A stretch of DNA of 56,126 bases from JAVBLV01 sp031553195 (GCA_031553195.1 JAVBLV010000089.1:1-56126); one strand, 5' to 3'. Counted from the first letter of the stretch, positions 9,849 through 19,148 are shown. Made by a program: numbers and translations. Notes: generated by a model not told the origin, from the sequence alone.

Positions 9849-9876
9849 AAATTTAAACAACCTCTCAGATTAAAAT

Positions 9877-11853
9877 TTATTGAATCTGGATTTTTTGCGT
9901 AGAGATTCCCTGCAAAGTTTCAATTGTCAGCAGATAGAATCCTTTTGCCAAATTAGCAACATCCATTTTATACTCTGTAGAACGATTGACTTGCATTTCT
10001 TTGACTGTTTTTCCGGTCATATTCATCAAGGCAATTTTTGTAAATGGGATGTTTGATTGAATGGTAAATTGATCTTTTGCCGGGTTCGGGAAAACCATTA
10101 CCGCAGGCTGATCTTTTTTTGCCAGATGAATGCCTATATCTTTGGCGTCTGCTTTTCCTGCTTGGTATACCCATTGAGTTGCAATGTCTTGCACCCAGTA
10201 AACTACCATTAAACTGTCAAAATTTTCAACGGAATTCTCGGTGTCATTGTTAATAGGGTTGGTTGCATTAGCAGGCAATCGATAGTTTCCATTGAAAGTG
10301 TAACTATAACGAAGCGTTTTCGGACTTCCTGCCGTTAAAGAGTCTATTCTGTCTCCATAAGGACTTGTCATAAATTTCTTCATAACATATAGAAATTCGG
10401 TTTCGGTATTAGTGCCTTTATTTTTTGTCGTTTTCTTTTCTACGATAGCCGCAAAAAAACGTACGTTCGGATTTATAATATTTAAAACAGGATTAATGCT
10501 CACGCTGAAAGCGACTGTTTTATCGTCTATCGTAGCGTTTCCTGTAGTTGTTGCAGCCGCGGGAACTTCTGCCAATTGATTAAATTTCGAAATGCTGTAA
10601 TTCGAAGTACTATTCATATATCCGGGGCCGTCGACCACAAGGTAAGGAACGGAAGAAACATTATAAAAGTTCTGTCTTACCCCGCCTTCATCCGTATAGT
10701 ATGGGTCTCCATAGCCAGGCCAATTCATTTGATATTTAATGCAAGCCCATTTTGTAGGATCGGCGACATCCAAAACGCTTTTTAAGACCTTGTTTCCTTG
10801 AACGCATGGTTTACAGGTCGAACTGGTAAACCCTTCATGCAAAACAATCCTTTGAACGGGCGCTTGGGGAAGCACGGGCAAAAAGCCCCCCTGCGTGTTA
10901 TTGGAAGCAATGTCTTCGGAACCGTTAGGATTAAAAGTAGTTATTATGATATTGCTCACTTTAGCCTGCGTAAGCGGATATGGCTGAGGAACTGTAAATG
11001 TGTAGGTTGAGTAACTTGCAATATTTAATCCGGAAAACTCTCCAACTTCGGATTGTTGGCCGTCTATTTCATAGCTAACCTTAAAAGAATTCACAGGCGC
11101 CGTTCCTATATTCTTAATCGTTCCTTTTATCGGCAGGCTTTCTCCAACCACCTTGTATTTGGGAATCTCTATCGAAGACAACATAATTTCGTTAGCAGGA
11201 GCCTCTGTAGTGGAGACTGTGGCTTTAATTAAAAATTCGTGATAAGAGCCGGCTACATTGCCGATGCCTCCCCCATCAATATATATCCACGATTGCTTTT
11301 GATTCGGGCTCGTATTTCTGGTAACTGCAAAAGGAAAAACTTCGGCTGTCATTTGCATAGAGTAACCAATATAAAGCCGCGTCCCAAGATTGACGGTATA
11401 AGGTTGGTCGAGATCTATGTAGTTCCATTTGTTAACTAAGTTCGCCATCGGAACCACTTGACTGTATACCTCGGTAGCCGTGGCAATGTTGGTCCCTTGC
11501 ATTAATACTATTTTACATTGGCTAATTTTAGAAAAAGCGGTTGAATCCGTATAAAACTGGATTTGTTTTATCGTTTCAATCTTTTTTCCTGTACCTCTGA
11601 AATTAATTAGATCTTCAGCGTATAATTCCATAAAAACGGAACCTGTTGCAGCAGATCTCGTTCCGTAGCGATTAGAAACCGTATCGACTTTTAACCAACT
11701 GATGGTAGTATCGCCATCTGCTTTTTTGGTATTTACCTTATAAGAAGATTTTCCTTCAAATTTTTGGGGATGCGGGTTTACGGAAAAATTCGTTTGCGCC
11801 CAAAGGCTGCAACTCATTATGCTTACAGCCAAAACTAGAAATAACTTTTTCAT
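9877..11853 (-). CDS. Secreted Omp28-like thioredoxin-fold protein with T9SS type A sorting domain
   Basis: About 658 residues from the ATG at 11853, which begins a clear signal peptide (MKKLFLVL, cut near LWAQ). A longer reading from 11892 adds an unlikely leader. A jelly-roll-like N-terminal part is followed by a CARDB-like domain (VVGESLPIKGTIKNIGTAPV) and an Omp28-type domain with a thioredoxin-like CxxC (STCKPCVQGN). The C-terminus is a type A sorting domain (VFPNPAKDQFTI, GFYLLTIE, TQKIQIQ). Probably exported by T9SS; the CxxC suggests redox or disulfide activity, but no substrate can be inferred. Its 3' end is 12 bases from the MITE/IS insertion, which separates it from its likely terminator. 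Confidence 0.8.
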   Translation of the reverse strand: MKKLFLVLAVSIMSCSLWAQTNFSVNPHPQKFEGKSSYKVNTKKADGDTTISWLKVDTVSNRYGTRSAATGSVFMELYAEDLINFRGTGKKIETIKQIQFYTDSTAFSKISQCKIVLMQGTNIATATEVYSQVVPMANLVNKWNYIDLDQPYTVNLGTRLYIGYSMQMTAEVFPFAVTRNTSPNQKQSWIYIDGGGIGNVAGSYHEFLIKATVSTTEAPANEIMLSSIEIPKYKVVGESLPIKGTIKNIGTAPVNSFKVSYEIDGQQSEVGEFSGLNIASYSTYTFTVPQPYPLTQAKVSNIIITTFNPNGSEDIASNNTQGGFLPVLPQAPVQRIVLHEGFTSSTCKPCVQGNKVLKSVLDVADPTKWACIKYQMNWPGYGDPYYTDEGGVRQNFYNVSSVPYLVVDGPGYMNSTSNYSISKFNQLAEVPAAATTTGNATIDDKTVAFSVSINPVLNIINPNVRFFAAIVEKKTTKNKGTNTETEFLYVMKKFMTSPYGDRIDSLTAGSPKTLRYSYTFNGNYRLPANATNPINNDTENSVENFDSLMVVYWVQDIATQWVYQAGKADAKDIGIHLAKKDQPAVMVFPNPAKDQFTIQSNIPFTKIALMNMTGKTVKEMQVNRSTEYKMDVANLAKGFYLLTIETLQGISTQKIQIQ

Positions 11854-11906
11854 AAAATGATTTTTACGTGAATATTGGAATAAAAAATACAAAACGTTCT
11901 ATATTA

Positions 11907-11914
11907 CAAATATA
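11907..11914 (-). promoter_or_regulatory. Possible -7 box for the Omp28-like gene
   Basis: TATATTTG on the minus strand fits TAnnTTTG about 55 bases before the ATG at 11853. No good -33 element is seen at 19 bases, so confidence is modest. Confidence 0.35.
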
Positions 11915-12210
11915 CAAAATACTTTAGTTCTAGAACGAAAAAACATGTAAATTACATAGACAAATGCTAAACACTTCCTGAAAGATGTTTTGTAAGTGTA
12001 ATGTTATCACATTTTTATGATTTTACTTACGTCTCCTACAGCATCGGTTTATTAAGACAGTTTTTAATAAAACAAAAAAAGCCTACATAGGTTCAAAATC
12101 TTTTTAAGCTATGTTGGAAATTATATTATGCGCCTCTCTTGTAACAGTAAAAGAAAAATTATCAAAAAAAGAAGAGCATCAAACAGTTCAAATTTTTAGA
12201 AAAATAGTAA

Positions 12211-12370
12211 GTAACCGTTTGAAAAATTTCCTATGAAGTATTTTGAATCTAAAAAACGCTCTTTTTGGCGGAATTTTTACCAAATAGCCCTACTATTTTT
12301 GAAAAATCCCGCCTGCAAAATAACCGTTTTTATCTCTCAAAATCCTTTCCATAAAAATTTGAACAACCTC
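12211..12370 (-). mobile_element. Palindromic MITE, copy B (hybrid ends)
   Basis: 160 bp, clearly homologous to copies A and G through its length. The left end reads gtaaccgtttga, as in copy F. The right end reads gaacaacctc, as in copies A, D and G. No target duplication is visible. It ends about 80 bases upstream of atpD, so only a short native promoter region remains there. The strand is given as the orientation opposite to copy D. Confidence 0.75.
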
Positions 12371-12450
12371 TTCTAAGAAAAAACTTTTATTCAAAATTAC
12401 TTTTCTTGTACAAATAAATTGTAAATTCGCAACTTCAAAAATAAAAAGAT

Positions 12451-13965
12451 ATGTCTGTTCAAAGCAAAGGGAAAATATCCCAAATTATTGGAGCTGTTGT
12501 AGATGTAAGTTTTGATGAAAACCAGAAACTTCCGAATATTTACGATGCCATGACGGTAACCAAAGAAGATGGATCGGCGGTTGTGTTGGAGTGTCAGCAA
12601 GATATAGGAGAAAATACGGTTCGCACCATTGCCATGGATTCCACCGATGGTTTAAGCAGGGGTTTGGAAGTGATTGCATCAGGTCAGCCCATATCCATGC
12701 CGGTTGGAGAAGATATCAACGGCCGGTTATTTAATGTAATTGGAAGCACCATTGATGGAATAGGCGAAGTTAAATACGAAAAACGATACCATATTCATCG
12801 CGACCCTCCGAAATTCGAAGAACTGTCTACTTCCGAAGATATTTTATTTACGGGAATAAAAGTTATCGATTTGATTGAACCCTATTCCAAAGGGGGAAAA
12901 ATCGGACTGTTCGGCGGAGCGGGAGTCGGGAAGACCGTGTTGATAATGGAAATGATCAACAACATTGCCAAGAAATATTCGGGTATGTCGGTATTTTCCG
13001 GCGTAGGGGAACGTACTCGCGAAGGAAATGATTTGCTAAGGGAAATGATTGAATCGGGCGTTATTTGCTATGGCGATGATTTTCTTAAAAGCATGGAAAG
13101 CGGCGGATGGGATTTGAGTAAAGTGGATAGGCAACAATTGAAAAATTCCAAATGTACTTTGGTTTTCGGACAAATGAACGAACCTCCCGGAGCCCGCGCC
13201 AGAGTGGCTTTATCGGGCTTAACGCTTGCAGAATATTTCCGCGACGGGGACGAAAAAACAGGCGGACGCGATATTCTTTTATTTATTGATAATATTTTCC
13301 GTTTTACGCAAGCCGGCTCCGAAGTGTCTGCCTTATTAGGGCGTATGCCGTCGGCAGTGGGTTACCAGCCTACATTGGCCAGCGAAATGGGAATTATGCA
13401 GGAACGTATTACGTCGACAAAACGGGGTTCCATTACTTCTGTGCAGGCGGTTTACGTTCCGGCTGACGATTTGACAGACCCTGCGCCGGCGACTACTTTT
13501 GCTCACTTGGACGCCCAAACGGTGTTGAGTCGTAAGATATCGGAGTTGGGTATTTATCCGGCAGTAGACCCACTGGAATCTTCTTCTCGTATTTTATCTC
13601 CGAATGTAGTAGGGGAGGAGCATTACAGAACAGCGCAAAAGGTGAAAAGAATTTTACAACGATTTAAAGAGTTGCAGGATATTATCGCCATTTTGGGAAT
13701 GGAGGAACTATCTGATGAAGATAAGTTGGTTGTATCCCGCGCTCGTCGCGTGCAACGATTCCTTTCCCAACCATTCTTTATGGCCGAAGCTTTTAGCGGA
13801 ATACCGGGGGTATTTGTGCCGATAGAAGAAACCATAAAAGGCTTTAATATGATTATGGACGGAGAAGTCGACGGGTATCCCGAGGCCGCTTTTTCTATGG
13901 TGGGAACTATTGATGAAGCGATCGAGAAAGGAAAACGACTAATTGCCGAAACGCAGAAAAAATAA
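12451..13965 (+). CDS. atpD: F-type ATP synthase subunit beta
   Basis: 504 residues. Catalytic subunit of the F1 sector, making ATP from ADP and phosphate at the inner face of the membrane. The P-loop GGAGVGKT is at about 155-162, the catalytic glutamate lies in GVGERTREGND (about 187), and ALLGRMPSAVGYQPTLA and the C-terminal helical domain are intact. The start ATG is preceded by an AT-rich leader with a weak TAAATTCG -7-like box. atpC follows about 118 bases downstream. The other F1Fo genes are not in the window. A MITE lies directly upstream. Confidence 0.97.
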   Translation: MSVQSKGKISQIIGAVVDVSFDENQKLPNIYDAMTVTKEDGSAVVLECQQDIGENTVRTIAMDSTDGLSRGLEVIASGQPISMPVGEDINGRLFNVIGSTIDGIGEVKYEKRYHIHRDPPKFEELSTSEDILFTGIKVIDLIEPYSKGGKIGLFGGAGVGKTVLIMEMINNIAKKYSGMSVFSGVGERTREGNDLLREMIESGVICYGDDFLKSMESGGWDLSKVDRQQLKNSKCTLVFGQMNEPPGARARVALSGLTLAEYFRDGDEKTGGRDILLFIDNIFRFTQAGSEVSALLGRMPSAVGYQPTLASEMGIMQERITSTKRGSITSVQAVYVPADDLTDPAPATTFAHLDAQTVLSRKISELGIYPAVDPLESSSRILSPNVVGEEHYRTAQKVKRILQRFKELQDIIAILGMEELSDEDKLVVSRARRVQRFLSQPFFMAEAFSGIPGVFVPIEETIKGFNMIMDGEVDGYPEAAFSMVGTIDEAIEKGKRLIAETQKK

Positions 13966-14083
13966 AATCTTTTGTTGTTATAAAGAAAAGGCTTAATTGA
14001 TTTTAACGTCTTTCTACGGAAACTTCTGCCGTTTTCTGATAGTTCAACAGTTTAAAGAATGTTTTTTTAATTTTTCAACCATC

Positions 14084-14323
14084 ATGCATTTGCAAATTAT
14101 TACCCCAACCGGAAATATTTACGAGGGAGAAGTGAAATTGATTCAGTTGCCCGGCTTGGACGGTTCTTTTGAAGTTCTTGAAAATCATGCTCCGTTGGTA
14201 TCCGGTTTGAAAGACGGGAACATTCGCATTATCGACAATGCCGATAAGCCGCGCATCTATAAGATCAATGGAGGCGTGGTGGAAGTTCTAAAAAATGTGG
14301 TCTCTGTAGTGGTTACACAATAA
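14084..14323 (+). CDS. atpC: F-type ATP synthase subunit epsilon (short form)
   Basis: 79 residues from the ATG at 14084. The longer TTG reading from 13997 adds a tail without family similarity. The sequence matches the N-terminal beta-sandwich of the epsilon subunit (ITPTGNIYEGEVKLIQLPG, GSFEVLENHAPLVSGL), which bridges the F1 head and the c-ring. The C-terminal helical hairpin that inhibits the enzyme in E. coli is absent. Short epsilon subunits are usual in Bacteroidetes, so this is not taken as a truncation. Probably co-transcribed with atpD. Confidence 0.9.
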   Translation: MHLQIITPTGNIYEGEVKLIQLPGLDGSFEVLENHAPLVSGLKDGNIRIIDNADKPRIYKINGGVVEVLKNVVSVVVTQ

Positions 14324-14463
14324 TAGCGTCATCTTGGCTTATGAGGATGCCTAATTAAATGAGCCTCGTTGCAAGGAGAAACAACAAACAGTCTGTAGAA
14401 ACCGATGAATAATTAAAGTATATAAAGTATAAAAATATAAACGATAAATTATCAATAAGCTTT

Positions 14464-14622
14464 GAGGTTGTTTAAATTTTTATGGAAAAGATTTTGAGAG
14501 ATATAAATAGCGAGTTTGCAGCGGGATTTTTCAAGAATAGTTAGCGCTATTTGGTAAAAATTCCGACAAAAAAGAGCATTTTAGACTCAAAATACTTCAT
14601 GGAAAAATTTTTAAACAACCTC
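14464..14622 (+). mobile_element. Palindromic MITE, copy D
   Basis: 159 bp, bounded by gaggttgttta and taaacaacctc. Read against its own reverse complement it pairs almost end to end: arms aaatttttatggaaaag and ttcatggaaaaattt, then blocks around ttttgag/ctcaaaa, then an AGCGCT centre. Orientation is opposite to copies A, B, F and G. Flanking triplets are ttt and ttg, so no clean target duplication. It lies between atpC and the TrmH-like gene. Confidence 0.85.
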
Positions 14623-14648
14623 TTGGTTCGGAGCTGATACAAGTTTTG

Positions 14649-14656
14649 TATTTTTG
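14649..14656 (+). promoter_or_regulatory. -7 box upstream of the TrmH-like gene
   Basis: TATTTTTG followed by cagaaag, 24 bases before the ATG. The identical TTTTGCAGAAAG context also precedes the purM promoter. The -33 region (ggttc) is poor. It lies between MITE copy D and the gene, so the gene keeps its own promoter. Confidence 0.5.
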
Positions 14657-14679
14657 CAGAAAGAATTAAAAAATAAACT

Positions 14680-15411
14680 ATGGGATTAGCGCAGGAAAAG
14701 TGGATTGAGGAAATAAATGCTTTGTCGTTCGATGAAAAACAAGCGTTTTATGAAATGTTTTCAGGTTTTTGTTCAGATAACAAATGTTCTCTTTTTCAGA
14801 AATTGATTCACAACAGGACTTATCATTTAACGGTTGTATTGGAAAATATTTTTCAACCGCAAAATGCAAGCGCTGTTTTACGTACCTGCGAGTGTTTGGG
14901 CGTACAGGATGTACATATCATTGAAAATGAATTTGCCTATCAGGTTAATCCTGATGTTGCCTTGGGAGCTACCAAGTGGATTAATCTTCATCGATATAAT
15001 GAGGATTTGAATAATACAGAGGCTGTTTACAGAAAATTGAAAGAGCAGGGTTACCGGATTGTAGCCACCTTGCCTCATAAAGACGATGTGTTGCTAGAGG
15101 ATTTGGATATTTCGGAAAAAACAGCTTTGGTATTCGGTACGGAAAAAGATGGGTTATCGGATTATGCCATTGAATATGCCGATGCGTATGTAAAAATTCC
15201 CATGTATGGATTCACCGAAAGCTTTAATATTTCTGTCTCAGCGGCAATATGTCTTTTTTATTTGACGGAAAAAATGCGAAAATCGAATATCAATTGGCAA
15301 TTAACCGAAGACGAAAAGATCATGTTAAAGACATATTGGGCAAGAAACGTTGTCCACAATTCCGAGCGGGTTTTCGAAGAAACGCTTAAGCGGTTTAAAG
15401 AAAACGCTTAA
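14680..15411 (+). CDS. SpoU/TrmH-family RNA 2'-O-ribose methyltransferase
   Basis: 243 residues. Transfers a methyl group from S-adenosylmethionine to a ribose 2'-OH of RNA, and most resembles tRNA Gm18 methylase TrmH. Family motifs are present: motif 1 around LENIFQPQNASAVLRTCE (arginine in AVLRTCE), motif 2 LVFGTEKDGLS, and motif 3 IPMYGFTESFNISVSAA forming the trefoil-knot cofactor pocket. An N-terminal helical extension and C-terminal helix match TrmH length. The exact RNA target cannot be read from sequence. It is convergent with the DUF2339 gene, only 18 bases apart. Confidence 0.88.
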   Translation: MGLAQEKWIEEINALSFDEKQAFYEMFSGFCSDNKCSLFQKLIHNRTYHLTVVLENIFQPQNASAVLRTCECLGVQDVHIIENEFAYQVNPDVALGATKWINLHRYNEDLNNTEAVYRKLKEQGYRIVATLPHKDDVLLEDLDISEKTALVFGTEKDGLSDYAIEYADAYVKIPMYGFTESFNISVSAAICLFYLTEKMRKSNINWQLTEDEKIMLKTYWARNVVHNSERVFEETLKRFKENA

Positions 15412-15429
15412 GAGTAGCTTTTTCTTTTT

Positions 15430-17694
15430 TTACTTCTTTGTATCGTCGGTTTCATTGCCTATCAGGTGTTTGTATTTGTTGTAAAGGAATGATACAATTA
15501 ACATTAACAATCCCAATATAACCATCACAATTGTTTTTTTAATGGTATCGAGCGTTTGTAAATCGTAAAAGACTAATTTAAGTAAAGTAATACCCAACAA
15601 TACCATACCGGCAATACGCAAATATTTTTTCCTTTTCCAAATGCCCAGCGTTATCAGAAAAAGGGCATAAGCGTTCCATAATATACTGAGGCCAACCTTG
15701 TATGTTTCTTCAAAACCCGCCATATCCAGCCAGTGAATCAGTTCGCTACTAGACGTCCATACAATTAGGGTATGAAGCATCATGTCAAAACCTGCTTTCA
15801 ATGAGTTGTAAAAAAATAACCGCATTTGCCTGTATGCGAGATAGACTGTAAGTCCTGCAAATATCATTGATATATAACGTATCAGTATATGACCGATGGG
15901 GCTGTACGAGGTTGTTGCATTCAAATAACTTTCTCTCAATTCGCTTAAGGAATAAAGTCCCATAAAGAGAAATATTCCAAGGAAAAATACAGAAAGCGAC
16001 ATGCTTATTATTCCCCATTTCTTGCTTTTCAGTTTTATCATATTTATCATAGAAAGAACAGAGGCAAATAATAGCGAATAGTTGACCATCCAAATGCATT
16101 TAAATTCGTACCAATTGGGATTTGTGGAGATTTTATTGTTATAATAGCTATTGATTTCTAATAAGACGGGAAAATATGCCGCAATTAATAATATGACGGG
16201 GATGCCAACATTAACTATCGGTTGCCATGCTTTTGTTTTTGAACTTTCCTGTTGATACTTAGCTGATGTGTTGAAATAATTAATGCATCCTAATGCCGTT
16301 ACAAAAAGGGCGGATGTAAGAAAGCAGATGTTAAATATTGGGAAACTCAAAGGATTGGTTACAAATGAATAGGCGTTAATCCAATCCTGAACTAAACAGG
16401 CAAATGACAATAGTATCAAAGGGTAGGATATATTTTTAAATATTTCAACCCTTTTAATTGTACCTATAGTGAAAAGGATACAAGTTTCGGCTACCCATAG
16501 CAAGGTTACCCAATGACCGTCTAACTGTATGGGAACGGCTATGGCTATGAAAGTGCAACCCAATGAAATTAACAGATAAAAGAGTTGTTTATCAACTTCT
16601 TTTTGTTTGTAAACAATCAAACTGACCACAAAATGAATGATTGCATTGGCCAATGTGAATAGACCTAATAATTTTCCGCTTATTGTTCCGGGACTTAAGA
16701 TAGCATGCCCGATCCCATAAAATAAGAATGAATTTATAATCACCGGAATTATATCCGAAGGCTTATATTGTTTGATTCTGATGATTTTGTAAATAAGAAA
16801 AACGGCATAGAAGATGCTAAAAAATATGCTCAAAAAGATTAACGCTAAAGCAAAATGCTGTTCTTTATATTTTAAGAAATACCACCCCAGATAGATAAGC
16901 CAAGTAAAACAGAAAGAGGAATAATACAACGATTTCCAGTATTTTTTACAGGATACGAACAAAATGCCGGCATTGATAATCGTCATATAAATGAATAATA
17001 CATTTATGCGCCCCGAGTTATTGTTTAATAGGAAAGGAATGGCATAGGCGCCTACCAATCCGATGTGGGCAATAACTTGCCTGTTATAACGAATTGCCGC
17101 CGCCACTGTAAATATGGTAAAAACGGACATTAATACAAATGTTAGCGCTTGGGGTATTAAATCATAAAATTCATAAGCTGCATAAGTAATAAAATACATA
17201 ATGGCCATTGATCCGCTAACCAATACTGCGCTGTAACTTTGATACTTTTTTTTCAGTTTTATGCCCATTCCCAGTAATCCCAATCCCAATAAATAACCCA
17301 ACATGATACGTATCAATGGACTGATGAGCTGCTTGTCAATCGAATATTTTACGCCGATAGCCACGCCGATAACAGTAATTACAATACCTATTTTATTAAT
17401 TAGGTTTTCGCCGATAAATTTTTCAAGATTCGATTTCCCTTTTACCGTTTTCGTTGATTTTGATAAGGTAGAAGGTATTATATGTTTGGGAGTTGGATTA
17501 GCCTGAATTGCAACGGGTTTATCAGGTTCAACCGGGGTTGTTGCCACTTGTGGATTGTTATTGCTTTCTTCATTTTCGCATGAATTTTCTATTTTTTGCA
17601 AATGATTGCGTAGCTCTTGGATTTCAGATGAAAGCAATTGTTGTTTTTTAAGAACAGATTCTAAACGTTCTTTTAATAGCGTAATTTCATCCAT
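15430..17694 (-). CDS. DUF2339 multi-pass membrane protein
   Basis: 754 residues. An N-terminal coiled coil (about 1-48, LLKERLESVLKKQQLL) and a charged linker are followed by some twenty or more hydrophobic segments. The first membrane stretch, GENLINKIGIVITVIGVAIG, is characteristic of DUF2339. Family function is unknown, and nothing in the sequence points to a transported substrate. It stands alone with its own likely promoter and is divergent from nothing obvious upstream. Confidence 0.85.
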   Translation of the reverse strand: MDEITLLKERLESVLKKQQLLSSEIQELRNHLQKIENSCENEESNNNPQVATTPVEPDKPVAIQANPTPKHIIPSTLSKSTKTVKGKSNLEKFIGENLINKIGIVITVIGVAIGVKYSIDKQLISPLIRIMLGYLLGLGLLGMGIKLKKKYQSYSAVLVSGSMAIMYFITYAAYEFYDLIPQALTFVLMSVFTIFTVAAAIRYNRQVIAHIGLVGAYAIPFLLNNNSGRINVLFIYMTIINAGILFVSCKKYWKSLYYSSFCFTWLIYLGWYFLKYKEQHFALALIFLSIFFSIFYAVFLIYKIIRIKQYKPSDIIPVIINSFLFYGIGHAILSPGTISGKLLGLFTLANAIIHFVVSLIVYKQKEVDKQLFYLLISLGCTFIAIAVPIQLDGHWVTLLWVAETCILFTIGTIKRVEIFKNISYPLILLSFACLVQDWINAYSFVTNPLSFPIFNICFLTSALFVTALGCINYFNTSAKYQQESSKTKAWQPIVNVGIPVILLIAAYFPVLLEINSYYNNKISTNPNWYEFKCIWMVNYSLLFASVLSMINMIKLKSKKWGIISMSLSVFFLGIFLFMGLYSLSELRESYLNATTSYSPIGHILIRYISMIFAGLTVYLAYRQMRLFFYNSLKAGFDMMLHTLIVWTSSSELIHWLDMAGFEETYKVGLSILWNAYALFLITLGIWKRKKYLRIAGMVLLGITLLKLVFYDLQTLDTIKKTIVMVILGLLMLIVSFLYNKYKHLIGNETDDTKK

Positions 17695-17725
17695 AAGTTG
17701 GCTTATCAGGTTCAGATAAAGTTTT

Positions 17726-17733
17726 CAAAAATA
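17726..17733 (-). promoter_or_regulatory. -7 box for the DUF2339 gene
   Basis: TATTTTTG on the minus strand, about 32 bases before the ATG at 17694. It fits TAnnTTTG, but no TTTG is found at the -33 position. Confidence 0.45.
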
Positions 17734-17924
17734 CAAAATTTGTTATTAATTCGAGTGAATGAATTAATGAAAATCGAAAGTATTAAAAACAAAATTTTGT
17801 TCGAAGCCTCCTTTCAGGAAATAGTATGGCAATGTTTATTGTTTATGGATATAAAGACGAAGCAATCTAAAACACTTTTCAATTCTGAAATTTGAACGAT
17901 TGTAGGATTCTATTTTTCGATTCT

Positions 17925-18668
17925 TCAATCTCTTTCATCAGATTGTTTTTTTCTTACCCTTGTTTTTTTGTGTAATTCCGAAATTTCTGTAACGATTTCT
18001 CTCAACATTTCTACTTGTATGTCTTGAATTTCGAATAATCGCCCTTGTTGATTGATAATAAGGTGATCTATTTTTTCGTGCAACATTTGGATTTCAATCT
18101 CCGACTTAAGATTAATTTTGTAATCGTCTTTGGCGCGTTGACGATCTTTTTCTTCCACTCTGTTTTGACTCATCATAATGACGGGGGCTTGTAAAGCGGC
18201 CAGACATGATAAAAACAGATTTAGTAAAATGAAAGGATAGGGGTCGAAATTTTCAGCAAATAAAGCCGTAATATTAATAATGATCCACAATAAAATGAAA
18301 CTGCAAAAAATAATAATAAAAGTCCAACTTCCGCCAAAATCGGCCACTTTGTCGGCAATTTTTTGCCCCATTGTACTTGTTTTTTCCCATTGCTTATCGC
18401 TATCCTCGGAGACTAATTCTTCATTTTTGAGTTTATTCAAAACATCTTTTTCAAGCGAAGATAAATGTGCAAATTCATTTTTAAAAGAAGATTCGATATA
18501 TTTTTGGCGATACTCGTCAAGCTCTTTTCTTGAAATGTATTTGATCACTTCTTTTTCGGTATGTTCGCTTTTTATCAAATCTAAAATTCCCTGACGAATA
18601 GATTCGATAGCTATTTTCTGATTTTCAGGAAAGGTTTTATCAGATATGTCGCTTTTGAATGTTCTCAT
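17925..18668 (-). CDS. DUF1003 membrane protein
   Basis: 247 residues. The central region carries the DUF1003 signature: GSWTFIIIFCSFILLWIIIN as the first membrane segment, DPYPFILLNLFLSCLAALQAP as the second, then MMSQNR and the basic stretch KDRQRAKDDYKINLKSE. A soluble N-terminal part (about 1-100) with many charged residues precedes it, and a coiled-coil tail follows. Predicted inner-membrane protein with two spans; function of the family is unknown. Confidence 0.85.
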   Translation of the reverse strand: MRTFKSDISDKTFPENQKIAIESIRQGILDLIKSEHTEKEVIKYISRKELDEYRQKYIESSFKNEFAHLSSLEKDVLNKLKNEELVSEDSDKQWEKTSTMGQKIADKVADFGGSWTFIIIFCSFILLWIIINITALFAENFDPYPFILLNLFLSCLAALQAPVIMMSQNRVEEKDRQRAKDDYKINLKSEIEIQMLHEKIDHLIINQQGRLFEIQDIQVEMLREIVTEISELHKKTRVRKKQSDERD

Positions 18669-19079
18669 ATTCTAATTATTATCGTTAAAATGAATAGTTA
18701 TCAAGGTTTTCTTGTTATTATAAGGAAACAGATAATATCAGGATTTGTTGAAAATAAATGAAATTCTGGTATTTTTTCTCCAAGATTACCTACTACACAA
18801 TTCAGGAAACTGGCCAATAGACGCCACTGTAAGGCGTCAATGTTAAAGTTATACAGATGATGAAATAGGAGGAGGTAGTTGTGCAAAAGAAAATAAAAAT
18901 TGATATAGATACTTTGTAACTGTCTGAAATTTCATGAAAAGTATTTTCGCTATTATAAATATATAATAACTCTATCTATTATTTCTCATTTTTATAAATT
19001 ATTATTATTTTTGTTTTCGAATTTTGAAACCAAAAGAAATTATCCGGTTTTAGAAGAGATTGAAAAAGCCTTTAACTTA
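18669..19079. other. AT-rich intergenic space with small remnants
   Basis: No full gene is visible. It holds a six-pair hairpin (gacgcc/ggcgtc, 18820-18838) without a T-run. Downstream there is a strong Shine-Dalgarno-like aggaggagg before a GTG that opens only a 12-codon frame (about 18864-18902). A short plus-strand stretch near 19015-19083 could encode NYPVLEEIEKAFNLK before a stop, and may be a gene remnant. Confidence 0.4.
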
Positions 19080-19123
19080 AAATAATAAGGGACGCTATTC
19101 AGAAACGTCCCTTTATTATTTTC
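19080..19123 (-). terminator. Terminator of clpC
   Basis: aataataagggacg and cgtccctttattatt form a stem of about 14 pairs around an 11-base loop, 26 bases past the clpC stop. On the minus strand it ends in ttattatttt, giving the U-rich tail. Confidence 0.75.
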
Positions 19124-19148
19124 TATTTTAGAGATTATATGTTTGTAT

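Larger units (their letters stand above)
8694..9864 (+). mobile_element. Palindromic MITE, copy A, split by an IS1595-family insertion
   Basis: The element begins gaggttgttt at 8694, and its other end caacctc is at 9858-9864. The direct repeat tca flanks it (8691-8693 and 9865-9867). Without the IS and one copy of its target duplication it would be about 160 bp, matching the intact copies D and G. Its interior is an imperfect palindrome centred on AGCGCT. It encodes no protein. Confidence 0.8.

Noticed and set aside
13997..14083. N-terminal extension of atpC from a TTG
   Set aside because: The added 29 residues do not resemble the epsilon subunit, and the ATG at 14084 starts exactly at the conserved domain.
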